From positions 400,746,192-400,810,191 of the forward strand of contig CM060921.1 of the NCBI GenBank assembly GCA_030737875.1: a stretch of DNA of 64,000 nucleotides, read 5' to 3'. Under the pieces are notes generated by a model. That model saw only the letters and a list, made by a program, of their open reading frames with translations, was not told the DNA's origin and did no database searches. This DNA comes from Allium sativum. Taxonomy: Eukaryota > Streptophyta > Magnoliopsida > Asparagales > Amaryllidaceae. A program made the translations under genes and the position numbers. Every line of letters begins with the position of its first letter. The stretch's first letter is position 1. Positions 1 to 12,812 of the stretch are shown here, one piece after another.

Positions 1-422
1 AAGTAAAGTTTTAAATAACTGTTTTAGTTCTCACACCAGTCACATGACTGACCTGGAGTTTATTGTTTTAACCTAAACTCTGGGTGCCCTTATTTTGACA
101 CGGGCAGCTAGTAGTTTTGGTTTTGCAGATTTATATTCACAGGATCCTGGTTTACAGCTGGAATGATATCCAGAAAGCTCTGTATCCGTATATCGCCTTC
201 AGTTGTGCTTTGTATTATTTTTCCGCTGCTATGTAATTTATTGTAATCTCTGATATTTGTCGAATGTATAATATTCATTTATACTCTGTATATTCTTATA
301 TCTGATGGAATTGTTGTAATAACAATGAAATGTTCTTCCGTCTGCATTCTGTTTTGTCTTGTCCTCACAGTAATTCGTTCTTTCTCATCTCTTCGGAGAC
401 CGGGGAAGTTTGGGTCGCTTCA
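1..422 (+). repeat. Element A 5' LTR, 3' end only
   Basis: This is the last 422 bp of the 5' LTR, matching 7645-8066 base for base in length. It carries the conserved hairpin CAGTC-ACAT-GACTG at 37-50 and a second stem GAGTTTA (56-62) / TAAACTC (74-80). It ends GGGTCGCTTCA, two bases before the primer binding site. The remaining roughly 6.2 kb of this LTR lies left of the window. Confidence 0.92.
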
Positions 423-424
423 TT

Positions 425-436
425 TGGTATCAGAGC
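425..436 (+). other. Primer binding site of element A (initiator tRNA-Met)
   Basis: TGGTATCAGAGC is complementary to the 3' end of plant initiator methionine tRNA, the usual primer of plant Ty3 and Ty1 elements. It lies 2 bp after the LTR end, which fixes the LTR boundary and the + orientation. Confidence 0.92.
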
Positions 437-1448
437 TTTGGTTTACAGAGCTCGAGAACAAGACACATTAGAACCCTACGAAAGAATTCATCAGATATTG
501 GGTTAGTAATATCCAATTAGAATGACTCGTTAGAGATAGGATCAGTAGTATCCTAGAACGAGTGTGAAGAGTATGTTTTTCGAATGAAAACAATTTTATT
601 TTGAAATTTAAAATCGTTTTATTCGTATTTGAATATTTATTTATATTGAATTTGGACAATCCAATATATAAAGATTTTGCATATACGCGTCATGAACGTA
701 TATTCGAAGTTTTAATATACTGGATAGATATAGAATCACGTTCTAGTCGCCCGGAGATGGTACTGATAATTGTCATGACATCATCAGTATTTATGTTCGT
801 GTTTCGAAGGTGTGATACCTATATATTTCCATTAGACTGGTGTGAGAACCAAAACTTATATAGATAGATTTATTTGTTGTGAATTGGCATCAAAAACATG
901 ATTTTTTGTATATATATCAAAATTATGAATTTGAAACGTTAATTCACTAATTGATTGATGTATGTGTTGGTTGTTTAGTTGTTTGATAATTTTTGAACCA
1001 TTATGCCTAATAGAATCAAATATTGAATTGTAATGAAAATTAGTTGCATTTGCTTGCATATACATGTACTTACATTGAACAGGTCATAGCAAGGAGGCTA
1101 GAGCAGAGAATAAAATTTGTTTGCCCGACAAATAGGTACATGTTTACTACAATTTACTGTTTTGTTTAGGTGATGTTGATTTTATGAGCCTATTGGCTAG
1201 CCGCTTGGCTTTTTCTTTTTCTTTTTGAGATCAGAAGGCCTATAAGGCAATTTCGGGATTTTCTCGTGGCTCCCGGTGCAGGGGAGGTTATGGCGAAATT
1301 TTTCGAAAATTTAGGGTGTTAGCCAAATTTTTGAAGAATTTGAAAATTCTCAGAAACTGAAAAGTTGGAGAATGGAAGCCAGATCGAATGTAGAGTTGAT
1401 TAATCAAACCACTTTCGACTTTGTTCCTTTTCGGGGATGAAAAGTTTT
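437..1448 (+). other. Interior of element A, no coding capacity
   Basis: About 1 kb between the primer binding site and the polypurine tract. No open frame here shows gag, protease, RT or integrase motifs. Two blocks are notable. At about 1116-1140 is a CCCGACAAATAGGTACATG stretch also seen near 37290 and, inverted, near 8750. At about 1271-1322 is a GGAGGTTATGGCGAAATTTT block that recurs inside LTRs of element B and of the minus-strand LTR at 8590-8646. The end of the region (1425-1461) resembles the sequence before the 3' LTR of the coding chromovirus at 59995-60037. Confidence 0.8.
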
Positions 1449-1461
1449 AAGTGGGGGAGAT
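1449..1461 (+). other. Polypurine tract of element A
   Basis: AAGTGGGGGAGAT lies immediately 5' of the TGTAAC start of the 3' LTR. It is the plus-strand primer site for reverse transcription and confirms the LTR start at 1462. Confidence 0.9.
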
Positions 1462-2352
1462 TGTAACAACCCGAAAATCTAGGCCAGTTTAAAATTTTTA
1501 TTTTGGCAATTTTAGCGAATTTTGAACTTTTAAAATGAATTGTTTTAAATAATATTGACGGGAGAAATTTATTTGAATAGAATTAGAACGTATATATTAT
1601 ATACGTCATCGTTAGAACATAAATAATTGTTTATAATTATAAAAGGAATTGAAAATGGCGCGGTAGTTCAATAATTCGATTTCAAACTTCAATTGAATGT
1701 ACCGGGTGCAAAACAAACCGGATTTTAGTGAAACCAAAAATAATAGGATCTATACGAGAATATCTTTCCAACGAATCCGGAAAATTGAGATTTCATAGCG
1801 GGAATCAAAAGATATGTCCAAATGAAATTTCTGAATAGTCGCTATGGAATTCAAGCCCTTAAAAATGGAAATTTTGCAAACGACCTCGGATTTCGACGAA
1901 ACCACTTTTGTTGGATCCGTGATGTCAAGTCATTGCTAGATTCCAGATTTCATAATTTTTCGAATCAATATGTGAGCGTGGCAAAAGAAAACGCGTTTGA
2001 CCATTTTCAGTTGATTTTAATTGACTGGAAATTGGCCATTTTTCTAACGGTCTCAGAATTCGGCGTAATTAGTTTTGTTAGGACCGTATCGTCAATACGA
2101 AGCTAGAAAATATTTTTTTGGAATTTTTAAAGTTCGTATGTGACCCCGGTAAATTGAAATGCGCGTTCAAATTCAATGTATAGAGTTATATGTTGATTTT
2201 GACGAAAACTGATGGTAACGGCCGAATTGGCTTACGCAGCATAACCCATTGTGTTCGGAATGGGGGTAATTAACTAGGGACGACAGTCGTTGGGCCTCGT
2301 TTCGAGTTCGAATAAGAAAGTTACTTTTTTTTGAAATAAAATAATAAATAAT

Positions 2353-2360
2353 TATATAAA
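2353..2360 (+). promoter_or_regulatory. Putative LTR TATA box (element A)
   Basis: TATATAAA lies about 0.9 kb into the LTR, followed by a pyrimidine-rich stretch and the C-rich leader. Its position relative to the leader resembles that of TATA-like sites in the LTRs of B, D and F. Transcription from here is inferred. Confidence 0.5.
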
Positions 2361-2399
2361 TTTCTCCACCCCCTATCTCTCGTTTAAAGTCAACCAGGG

Positions 2400-2850
2400 A
2401 AAAATTTAAAGAAAACCCCGATCGCTTTCACCTGCTCATGCCCTAGTCATCGCGCTCCTCCTCCCGTCGACGCCCCCCCTCTCCTTCTTCTTCCCCGCGC
2501 CTCCTCCTTTCCTCTCTATCCTCGCTCCTCGTTTTCTCTCCCGCCCTCAATCGGAGACGCAACACCAAACGCCGCCCTCCTCCGTGCTAGCCGCGTCGCC
2601 TAGCCTCACGCCCCCCCTCGCCGATCTCCTCCTCTGCCCCTCTTCTTTTTACCCGAAGCCCCTAACCCACTGGAAAACGAGGGCGCCCACCGGAGCTCAG
2701 CTGGACCCAACCACCAGCAGCCCTCCCTTCGCCAGTCCCATCACAGCTCCGCCGGCGGCCAAGGAACCTCCCTCTGACTCCCGCGTGAACCCTCCCCCTA
2801 CAACAGTAGATGTGAGTGTTTATTTTAAATTGTTTTACTTTCTTTTTAGG
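2400..2850 (+). other. C-rich LTR leader with an 89-codon open frame
   Basis: This stretch is strikingly GC- and C-rich in an AT-rich LTR and stays open from 2584 to 2853, giving a proline/serine-rich product with no family I recognise. The related LTR copy at 51825 has a C-rich leader in the same place but fills it with a 28 bp tandem repeat and does not preserve the frame, which argues against a conserved protein. After the C-rich part both copies have a GTGAGT or GTAAGC donor-like site. More likely an untranslated first exon than a gene. Confidence 0.35.
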
Positions 2851-2899
2851 TGATTAAAAACTGATTTGTCTTTGTTTTAAAACTTTGATTTTTATTAGT

Positions 2900-3580
2900 T
2901 TTAAAGCTTTGATTTTTATTCGTTTTAAAGATTAGATTTTTAATTGAGAAAAGTTTAGTTTTGTGAACAAGAAAGGATTTGAATCTTGAATAAGGAAAGA
3001 TTAGAAATATAGGAAAAGAATATATTTTTATGTATGAAAGAATTATATTTTTATATTATAGGAAAGTTAAAAATCTAATTTTTATATTATAGGAAAGTTA
3101 AAAATATAATTTTTATATGATAGGAAGGTTCAAAAATATAATTTTATATAAGTATGAATATAAAAATACGATTTTTATATGTGTTGTAGCGAAATAAAAA
3201 TTCGATTTTTATATTGTAGAGATAATAAAAATATGATTTTTATATTATAGAAGGAGTAAAAATATGATCTTTATATTTGAAAGGAGTAAAAAAAAAATAT
3301 GATCTTTATATTTGAAAGGGAGAAATCTTTATATTTGAAAAGGCGAAATCTTTATATTTGAAAAGGCGAAAACATTATATAGAGAATGGCGATTGAAAAA
3401 TATAATTTTTGTATGGTTATGATAATAAAAATTCAATCTTTATATAAGAAGTAGAAATATAAAAATATAATTTTTTTTATATATAGAAAGAAGCGTTGTA
3501 AATATATGAAGTGAAATAAAAATCTGAATTTTATTTTATCGTGAAGTAGAGAGAATATAAAAATGTGATTTTTATATATG
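2900..3580 (+). repeat. Degenerate AT-rich repeat in element A LTR
   Basis: Irregular repeats built around AAAAATATGATTTTTATAT-like units of about 30-35 bp, with variable links such as TAGGAAAGTT. The homologous position in the LTR copy at 51825 holds a well-ordered 34 bp satellite (53240-54017), so this is a decayed or un-homogenised version of the same array. Confidence 0.75.
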
Positions 3581-4442
3581 TAGTGACTACGGGCAACGAA
3601 AGTGACAAAAGGCGAGAACAGTGAAGATTTCCTACATTAGAAGTGTCGTGGAGTTGGATTAGCTTTGGTGAGAACTTCTCACTCTAAATTTCTTTTTCTA
3701 GTTATATATATATACTAGGATGCAGATGGTGTTTAGTAGCACCCGACACCACTATCCACAGACAATGGACTTGTTTGTTTGGTTGCATAGATTAGTTAAA
3801 TTATTTGATTTGGAGTTGGTTGTTTGGTGTATTGAAATTGATTTGATTGATATGTGTATAGCGTGGGCCATCACTAGACCGGGGATAAGGCTAGGCCTTG
3901 TCCCGTTTCTAGTATCGTGTTGTTATGCCGTTGAAATTTTCTAAAAAAAAAGTTAGAAAAATAAAAATACCATTTTTACTTTGTAAATGGACCGAATAGA
4001 AATTCATGTGTTAAAGTATAATTTTTAACGTGAATATGAATATAGTGAATGTGAATAAATAAATATTCATTTACAAACCGGACGGTTTGTTTATGTACAC
4101 CTATTTGAAGGACATTGATTGGGACGATAAATTTTACACATCGCCCAACTACACAAATAAAATCTGTGTTTGATTGTTTGAAACCCCACACGGGTATTGG
4201 GATAAAATACGGCATACACTAATCTCAATAATTAGTTGTATGTCGATCGATGGATCGACAGGCTGTTATAAGCGTTAGATATCTATATTTGATGCTTATA
4301 CAGTGTAGGGCACTTTGGATGATGGTTGATTATTTATCGTTGCTATTATACACATGTGTTGTATGGAATCCATATAATTAACTTTATATGGTAATTGATT
4401 GGGCCTCATTCCAATTTAGAAAATAAAGAATATTATAAAATA

Positions 4443-4626
4443 AAGGTTCATGTGTTGACTGTACTCATCCGTTGAGATTAGTCATGTGTGGAACGAAATA
4501 TTTTAATAATAAAATTTACATCTTTATATTATAAACTAAAGGTTCATGTGTTGACTGTACTCATCTGTTGAGATTAGTCATGTGTTGAACGAAATATTTT
4601 AACAATAAAATTTACATCTTTATCAT
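4443..4626 (+). repeat. 95 bp direct tandem repeat in element A LTR
   Basis: Two adjacent copies start with AAAGGTTCATGTGTTGACTG (4443 and about 4538) and differ at a few positions. A third, partial and more diverged copy lies at about 4814-4870, containing GTTGAGATTAGTCATGTGTT. Confidence 0.85.
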
Positions 4627-5004
4627 ATATGAAATTAGAAATTAACTGGAAAATAGATGAGATGAGTGGTCTCCTGGATATTGATCTGATGTTGGTTTCG
4701 GCCTTCGGGGTTAATATTCAGGGAATCGTTCTCTTACTAATTTACGGTTGGAGTCTGATTTAAATCAAAAGATAGATACCATAATTTTTATAAAATATAT
4801 TAAATAACAAAAATAGTCACACGTGGACAGTACTCATTCGTTGAGATTAGTCATGTGTTGACAAAAATAAATATTCATTTGTTGAATAGAATAACGGAAT
4901 TATTGAAATATATAAAGCCGTGTTGATTAGAGATGCGCCATTTTGACGCGATCGATATTTATATCGATTATATTCGTTTTTATATAAATGAATTGAATAT
5001 ATAA

Positions 5005-5165
5005 AGAATTCGAATCGATTTGAATTGAATATATAACGAATTCGAATCGAATCGAATTGAATATAAAACGAATTCGATTTGAATTGAATATAAAACGAAT
5101 TCGATTTGAATTGAATATAAAACGAATTCGATTTGAACTGAATATAAAACGAATTCGAATTGAAT
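5005..5165 (+). repeat. 27 bp tandem array in element A LTR
   Basis: About five units of 27 bp centred on AACGAATTCGATTTGAATTG. The unit contains the palindrome GAATTC and reads as a 9-residue repeat on the minus strand, an accidental frame. Looser repeats of GAATTGAAAT type continue to about 5260. Confidence 0.85.
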
Positions 5166-8066
5166 TGAAAACGAATTGAAATAGAATAAAAATCGATTTG
5201 AAATGAATTCAAATTGAATTGAAATTTGAATTGAATTGAAATGGATTTAAAACGAATTTATAAGGGAAAAATTCAATTTTGATTTGAATTGGAAATGGAA
5301 GTTGAAATTGTTTTTGAAACGTATTTAAAACTATTTATAGAATTCATTTTGAATAGAAATCGATGAAATATATATTATATATATAATATAATGGCCTGAA
5401 TAGAACGCGCCGCGTCGCGGCAGTTTGCGAATTTCGACCATTGACTTCGAACGGACATTACGGGAGATCCGACTATCGGATTCTCCTAAAACCGGAACCG
5501 TTGGGTTCGTATCGAAAAGAGCTTTCAAACGAATATTAGAAATTTGAAATCTAGTAGTTGGATTTGGAGATACGTCCAAATCAAATTTGGAAAAGGTCGC
5601 TGTAAGTGCAGTTCGATGGCCGTTGTTGGAAATCGACTGTACGGGCCTTGATAAAATTATTAAAAATATTAATAATTTATGTAAAATCATAAGAAATGAT
5701 TTGGGGAAAATTGGGATGAAAAACTCCATATTTGGAAAGATAAAAATAGATTTTTATCGAAATGAACTAGTTTAGAACTAAAGTAACAACCCATTCATTT
5801 TAAATAAATAAATTGGATTTAAAATAGGTTTATCGTGAACTGTGTTTTAAATGGCACTAGTTCTTTAACCCAGTAAAAGGAGTTTTATTGAATCTGCAAT
5901 TAGATTGACATGTGAATTGATAATCTAAATTATCAAATTTGAAAAATAAGCGAGAATGGAGTATCACCAGTTTTGCTCCAAAGCGATAGTTAAATCTTTT
6001 ATTAGATTTGAACGTGAAATGGTAATTAATTTTACCGATAACACCATAGTATTAGATATGGAGTATTACCAGTTTTGCTTCATGGGATGAATAGGTTGGG
6101 ATTGGGAAATAAAATAAACAATTACTTCGGTGTGGTTCGCTAATCTCGACTAGTTTGGAAAACCATAATTTGGTTTGAAATGACATCCAAAGGAAGATTA
6201 AAGAATAAATTTTAAAGAATTTATCTTGGATAAAATTAATGGGAACCTTTCCCTAAGAATATGAAATTTAGAAACTAACTGTAGGTTAGCCAAGAAGAAT
6301 GGTTTCCTGGGTATTGATCTGATGTTGGTTTCGGCCTTCGGGGTTAACATTTGGGAAATTGTTCTCTTGCTAATTTACGATTAGCGACTGCTGAATTGGA
6401 ATGAGGCGTATGTTGTGTTTGTGTAACATTTGTTTTTAATATACGCGGGTTGTTCGGAAAGACCAGGTTTATACCCATTCTGAATAACCGATTCGACGAT
6501 AAGTCGAAGATGAAGACGGTGATTAAAGACCAGAAATCTTCACATCGTTTGGGTGATTACTGATGATCTTGATTGGGCTGTACACCCAAGATGAGAGAAT
6601 CAGTTGGTGGTCGTCCAGACGTACTTGGAGATCGATGGATATGCGAGGAAAGTGCCTCCAGTTTCGTTCAGACCCAGAACGAACTTGTAAATGGATTGTG
6701 TGTCTGACATTGGATTTTATTCTGTGTTGATTGATTTCTGTTAAATATGTATCTGTTTGGCGGCGGAGAATTTATTCTCTTGCTTAACACCCTTCTCTGA
6801 GACATACGAGCTTAGAGGTTATATATCGATAGATATCAATCGCATGGCATGAACTGCCTGTGTGGCACGCTGAGTTGCAAGGATCAAGGCTTCTGTTGAA
6901 AAGCAAAGTCTTGTGGTTGATGATCAAAGCACAACTTACGTGGCAGCTTTGTGTATAGCATGGATTCGCGAGCCTCACACCTCGGTATGAGTCAAAAACG
7001 GGATGAGGACCCAAGGAGTGCACGACGTTTCTTTTTTGCTATGGGTGGTGTCAGTGACCTACCAGCCCTGACATTTATATACTTTTCACCTTTGTGGTTT
7101 GGATGCGAGGCGCCTCGATTATAGGTCCTATAGGGCCGGGAAACGTGTGTTCAGGAATAACTAATCCTCAAACGTAAAAGAGGACCGGTCTTGGAGGATC
7201 CCAGGGGTTACCCAGAGTGTGTAGTCCCGAGGCATTTGCTAGAGTGTCTCGAAGCGGAGAGGAGCTTGCCCCTTGCCTCGACTCATGACGGAAATCCAAT
7301 TTCCAATTCGAGATATTTCGGCTTTATTTGTAGAGCCTAGTATGGCGGCATAGTAGCATGGGATACTATGCCGTCTATGATTGATATTTATGATTGAAAT
7401 TGTTTTGACACTATACACTTATTATAGTATCAAATGATTTGTTTTTAAACGTACCAAGCATGTTTGGCTGTTATAAGGTAAAACCCTATCCTCCAGCTTG
7501 CGTTGCATTGTGTGATGGGACCTGGGTCTTATAATAGCTTCATTTTTCGGAAAAGCATTGCGCTGTTTATTCTATGCACTTGTATTCTTGGGAGGAAACC
7601 CGTTCCGTGTTATACGGCGTGGTCCCTTGAATTACTCTCTTTTAAAGTAAAGTTTTAAATAACTGTTTTAGTTCTCACACCAATCACATGACTGACCTGG
7701 AGTTTATTGTTTTAACCTAAACTCTGGGTGCCCTTATTTCGACACGGGCAGCTAGTAGTTTTGGTTTTGCAGATTTATATTCACAGGATCCTGGTTTACA
7801 GCAGGAATGATATCTGGAAAGCTCCGTATCCGTATATCACCTTCAGTTGTGCTTTGTATTATTTTTCCGCTGCTATGTAATTTATTGTAATCTCTGATAT
7901 TTGTCGAATGTATAATATTCATTTATACTCTGTATATTCTTGTATCTGATGGAATTGTTGTAATAACAATGAAATGTTCTTCCGTCTGCGTTCTGTTTTG
8001 TCTTGTCCTCACAGTAATTCGTTCTTTCTCATCTCTTCGGAGACCGGGGAAGTTCGGGTCGCTTCA

Positions 8067-11000
8067 TATCACCTTCTTTTATTTTCTATACTTATAAAAT
8101 ATATTCTATTTGCAATTGAAAATAATTTCAATCACTTATCTCATTCTCAACTATTTTAATTATACTCAGAAAATATTTACTTTTATATTTCCGAAATTCC
8201 ACCACTTGGGTTAAACCGAATGCTGTGTAAAACATCGTTACAATAACCCAAAATATTTTATTCACTTAACTCTTATTCAAACACTTCTCTTCGAGACTGG
8301 ATCTTGCTATTTATCAATTAAAAATGAAATCAATCAAGTTGGGGTATAACTACCTCTTAGACCTTGACTGAAAACATCCTTAACTTCAAAACGGACAAAA
8401 CCACTTACCTCGAATAATCAACATTATAAAAACCAATTATTCATTTTAAACCCGTAATGTTTCTCTTTCTAATTTTACCTGATTTAATTATATATTTCCT
8501 TTTTGTTTATAATATTCTATTTTAAATTCGTTTCCTTATCGAATTCTATATATATCGATTCATAATTATCAATTTTTTTTAAAATAATTCTAACTCCTTA
8601 AATTTTCAGAAAAATTCGCCATAACCTCCTTTCTACCGGTCGATAGTTCAAACCTCAACTCGACTAGAGGCCCTTTCCATTCAAAAAGAAAATCAAAAAG
8701 CCAAGTGGCTTGCCGATTCAGCACATAAAATCTCATATGGATTTTAAACATGTACCTTTTGGTCGGGCATTTCAATTTATATCTCTTCATATACTTCATT
8801 CCAAACCTTCTTAACACGTATCCAAATATTCCTATTTGGTTTCAACTCAATCCATTCGTCTCAACCCAATTCGCTAATTTATTTTCTAATTAACTATTTT
8901 GCCTATTTCACTTCTTTGTTTGAACATAACATGTTCAAATAAAATATTTTAATCTACTTATGAACCCAATCTAATTCCAATTTCAACTCGAGTTACATAT
9001 TCGATTTTGAATAAAAATTCTCAAATCTCTTTTACTTATCCAACTCCTAATTTCGATTCAAACCTCAATTAACTATTTATTCTTCAAACTAGTTAAATCT
9101 ATTTAATAACTAAAAATCTGATTTTTGTTTCAAAAATCATTTCACTTACTTCACTGGAGTTCATATTCATTTTATATCTCCAGTCTGGATTTTTCTGATA
9201 TCAATTCGTATTTTTTCCTTAAAATCCTTTTATTTATTTAAATAAACCATTATGGCTTTATAATGGTTCTGGCGCTGTTTTTCTGAAAATTTGATTTCGA
9301 CATAACTCAAAATCTATTCGACGAAATCCATATTTTTCTCTTCCATTAGAAAATTATTATTCCAACGGTCCTAACGATTCTTGTTTCAAAGAATTCCGAC
9401 TTAAATAGAGTCCTGTATACTCAATTGAAGTTCGGAACGCCAGTTTACGAACTGCCGTGCTGCATCGAGTTCGTTTTAGTTATAATTATATATATAAACT
9501 TTTAAACTTCGTTTAAAATAAATTCAACTCCACCATAATATATTTTTAATATATATCAAACCGATTTTCCCAATTCAATTCAAAAATTCTGATTTTCTAT
9601 AATCGTCGATTTTTCCTTACTCGGTTATAGATTTATTTATACTCGATTTGTTATTTTAAATACCAATTCCTTTTATAAATAAATTATAAAATTCGATATA
9701 ATCAAATTCCAATTAGTACTCCTTTGGATTTTCTCAATTCAGTTTATATTCTAAATTTCTGAAATATAATCAATTATCCTATTTTCAACACGTTTACCAA
9801 TTTCACTTTTTAAATTCTTACTTGAATTTAAATGGTTTAAATTATCCTAATGATAATTATTTCACCAAATTTATAACATTATTTATAAATTCAACTTCCT
9901 TGTTTCATATATGTAAACAACTTCCCTTTTCAATTTTCTATTTGAAACACCATCCCTTTGATATTCCGAATTGCGGAATAAAAACCGTTGTTCCCTTTCG
10001 AATGATTTCAAATTCTATTTTTAAATTCATATTTGAATTTAAATATTCAAATTATCTCTTGATAATTAATTCGTTATATTTATAAACACCATTTTATAAA
10101 TTTCCTTGTTTATATTTTTAAACAAGTCTATTTCGAAATCTACATAAAACCAAAATCTTATTTTGAAAATTTCTACTTATAATAACTTATATATAACACC
10201 CAATTTATTTTCATATTCAATTTAACATCTATTTGAATAAATTTGAATTAATCGAATTCAAATCATAAATCCTTACGGATTCATTTTAGTTCAATTTATA
10301 TACTGAACATCAGAATAAATTCCATCGTTTATTTTTTTAAAACGATTTCCCCATTTCTATCTTTAAATTCACATTTGAATTTAAATATTCAAATTATCCA
10401 ATGATAAATTTTCTTCCACTTTATTTATAAACACTGTTTATAAATTTATTTCAATTTCCCACGTTATTCAATTTATAAACATTGTTTATAAATTCAATAC
10501 TTGTTTTATTTATTTAAAACAAGTAAATATTTTTAGCACATTCTAAATCCAAATTCTATTTAAAAAATAGAATTTTCCTTTTAAATTTCCAAATCTCTTT
10601 CCACAATATTTTTATAAATTAACATTTTGGCCCCAGTAATATTTTAACAATCCAACCACTCAATTATCAATCAACACATCATATATGATAATATATGTGA
10701 AAGCAAACAATAATAATATTTTTGAGGAATCCAGTTGGATCCCTCCAACCCGTTTCCTGCATCCACAGACGTTAGCCAACAGAAAAAATACCCATCTTGC
10801 TTCGTGGCAGGATATCGCGGTATGAAGGTCATCCAATATCATAGCGTGGAGCGTATAGGGTCATCCGCTAATGATACTGCGGGCATCCACTAATGGTACT
10901 GCGGGAATCCAATCAATCACCTATATATATAATAGCCACAAACATCAATCCTAAATAACTAATATATATATATATATATATATTTAATAATAGCAACAGT

Positions 11001-12799
11001 AATATTTTAATGCAACCAAACAACCATCAAACAATTATTTAATGAATAAAATAATTCGAAATAAAAATGAGTGAGATTTACTCACCGTGATTTTTAATTG
11101 ACGGAATAAATTGGAGAACGTTCGATCTACATTCCAACTGATCTTGAGAGATCTTAAATCCATTCCAGAATTCTAACTACGAACTCAACTCGACTAGTCT
11201 CATGATAAAACTTTGTATAGCAAGATTATAAAATTTTAATTATCTGATTATACTACACCTAACTAATTTAAATTGATAAATTTATTAAATAACTTGCTAA
11301 ATTAAAATTTTAAACTTTAGTAATTTAAATTTAAATTATCTCTTTGGGTAAACACGAATACCATCGAATAACTCTTCTTCCCTAGGAACTAAAACAGTGA
11401 ACTCTGCCTTGAATTCGAACCCTGGACATGTATTTTGACTGGCCTTTACCACTGCCCCCATCATTGTCTGCTGCTACAACCACCATTACTCCACTCAACA
11501 ATCCCTCTTTCGCGCAATGACCATCACATTGCAAGAATCGGTCATCCCTCCTAATCACAGCCTGAATTTCAACCCATCCTCTTTTTTTTGTGATTTTCAT
11601 TTTGGCCATCCAAGCTTCTCAACTTGACCGTTCACTACTTCCTCTTCAATGCCTCCATCTGACCCAAGAACAATATCAGCTATACTTCAGCAGAAGTAAA
11701 ACCCGCACCCCTAATCTAAAAATCTCAGATCTGCGCTCTCATCGGAAATCACCACTTTGAAGTCGCGACCTTCCCCCTGCGTCACGAACTCGGACATTGC
11801 TGTAGAGAGTACGAACATTTTCATGACTGAACCCTTCAATACTCATATAAATGCGATTCTCCTCCACTAACTAGAATCCGACCTTAGATTTGAAGATTGC
11901 TTCTTGTATTTCCCAAAATCACGAAACCTAACTTGTTGAGTCCACGTTCGAACAACTCCAAAAATCCATCGCACTCGTCATTGATGATCGAAACCTTATT
12001 AGCCCTTCGCCTGAGTCGCGATCCGTTTTCCCTCATCTTTTTGATGAATTCGATTTGTATTCTTTCGATTTACTGGGAAGGAAAGAAAAGAGAGAGGAGT
12101 TGTTTTCGAGAGAGAGGATAGTCATGGTTTGGAAAAAATGGGAAAAAGAAAGACTCGGTTGTTGTTTAAATAGAAGGAGAAGGGGAACAGAAGTACTACC
12201 CATTTATTTCTCTGTTTAACTTAGCACTGAAGGTGGGGGACATATAGTACGTGAAGTAAAGGAAGAAGTAGACGGTTATAGGTAGGTTTACATCGTACAT
12301 TATTTTGCTTAGGGGGAAAGTAAATATTTTATATTATTTTTATTTTTTCTATTTTGGGTTGAACCGGTGATTTTACCATATTTAAAATACCCCGTGATCC
12401 CGGACTCCTACAACAACAGGTATTCCTAGGGTTATAACACTAATCTGGACACACTGGGATAGGTTCCAAAGCTCAATTCGATCATATGGAGAAGATATAA
12501 ATTTAAATCAATATAAATTAAATTCATAACAATTTATTCTTCGATAATAAATTAATATTATTATTTCAATTCAATCAGAAGTTTATATTGATTATCTGAA
12601 CTATTTTCAATTCAATTTTCAATCTTGAATTCAATTAAATTCATTTTCGTATTACGATGATTATAAATATTCGAAATAAATCGTATTTCGATTATTAATT
12701 CGATAGCTCAATATACAAATTTACTTATATTAATAACTAAATATTTTAAACTATATTAAATATTTAAAATTAACTGACCCAAAAATCCGGGTCGTTACA
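8067..12799 (-). mobile_element. Minus-strand giant LTR of a B-related family, interrupted by element A
   Basis: Read on the minus strand, this LTR starts at 12799 with TGTAACGACCCGGATTTTT. It shares several blocks with element B's LTR: the AGGTAGTTATACCCCAACTT segment (here inverted at about 8340-8370, in B at about 18003), the GGAGGTTATGGCG block (8590-8646) and a U3-like block (about 9280-9480). No inverted primer binding site is visible, so this looks like LTR only. The left side stops where element A begins, so its 3' end (an expected further 1.7 kb by comparison with B) lies outside the window. A possible target duplication on the right is AGAAG (12800-12804). An A+T-rich stretch at about 9800-10600 contains many TTTATAAAT-type dyads. 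Confidence 0.75.
10962..10984. repeat. (AT)n microsatellite
   Basis: A run of alternating A and T within the minus-strand LTR. Comparable runs occur at the matching place in both LTRs of element B (about 15717-15781 and 44313-44350). Confidence 0.85.
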
Positions 12800-12812
12800 A
12801 GAAGGTTTTAAT

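Larger units (their letters stand above)
1..8066 (+). mobile_element. Element A: non-autonomous LTR retrotransposon with giant LTRs (left end outside window)
   Basis: Bases 1-422 recur without gaps at 7645-8066, with about 10 differences by eye, mostly transitions. This defines the end of a 5' LTR and a complete 3' LTR. Between them lie a primer binding site, about 1 kb of sequence without any gag or pol motif, and a polypurine tract directly before the 3' LTR. The 3' LTR begins TGTAACAACCCG and ends CTTCA, the standard TG...CA form. It is 6605 bp, far longer than the interior, which is typical of large retrotransposon derivatives (LARD type). The element lies inside a minus-strand LTR that resumes at 8067; the expected target duplication on the right would be TATCA (8067-8071), but the left copy is outside the window. 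Low LTR divergence points to fairly recent insertion. Relation to Tekay chromoviruses is inferred from the 3' LTR-proximal block. Confidence 0.9.
1462..8066 (+). repeat. Element A 3' LTR, 6.6 kb
   Basis: TG...CA-bounded LTR. In order: a conserved U3-like block (about 1660-2100), a TATA-like site at 2353-2360, a C-rich leader (2440-2800) ending in a splice-donor-like GTGAGT near 2812, a long AT-rich irregular repeat (about 2900-3580), two 95 bp tandem units (4443-4626), a 27 bp tandem array (about 5005-5165), a second U3-like block (5390-5640), a second copy of the 4670-4750 segment at 6303-6385, and the conserved double hairpin at 7681-7724. The recurrence of similar blocks in both halves suggests a composite LTR. 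Bases 1462 to about 3942 match the truncated copy at 51825-54394. Confidence 0.9.

Noticed and set aside
4847..5212. 121-codon minus-strand frame with 9-residue repeats
   Set aside because: It is the translation of a 27 bp tandem repeat; a multiple of three keeps it open without selection.
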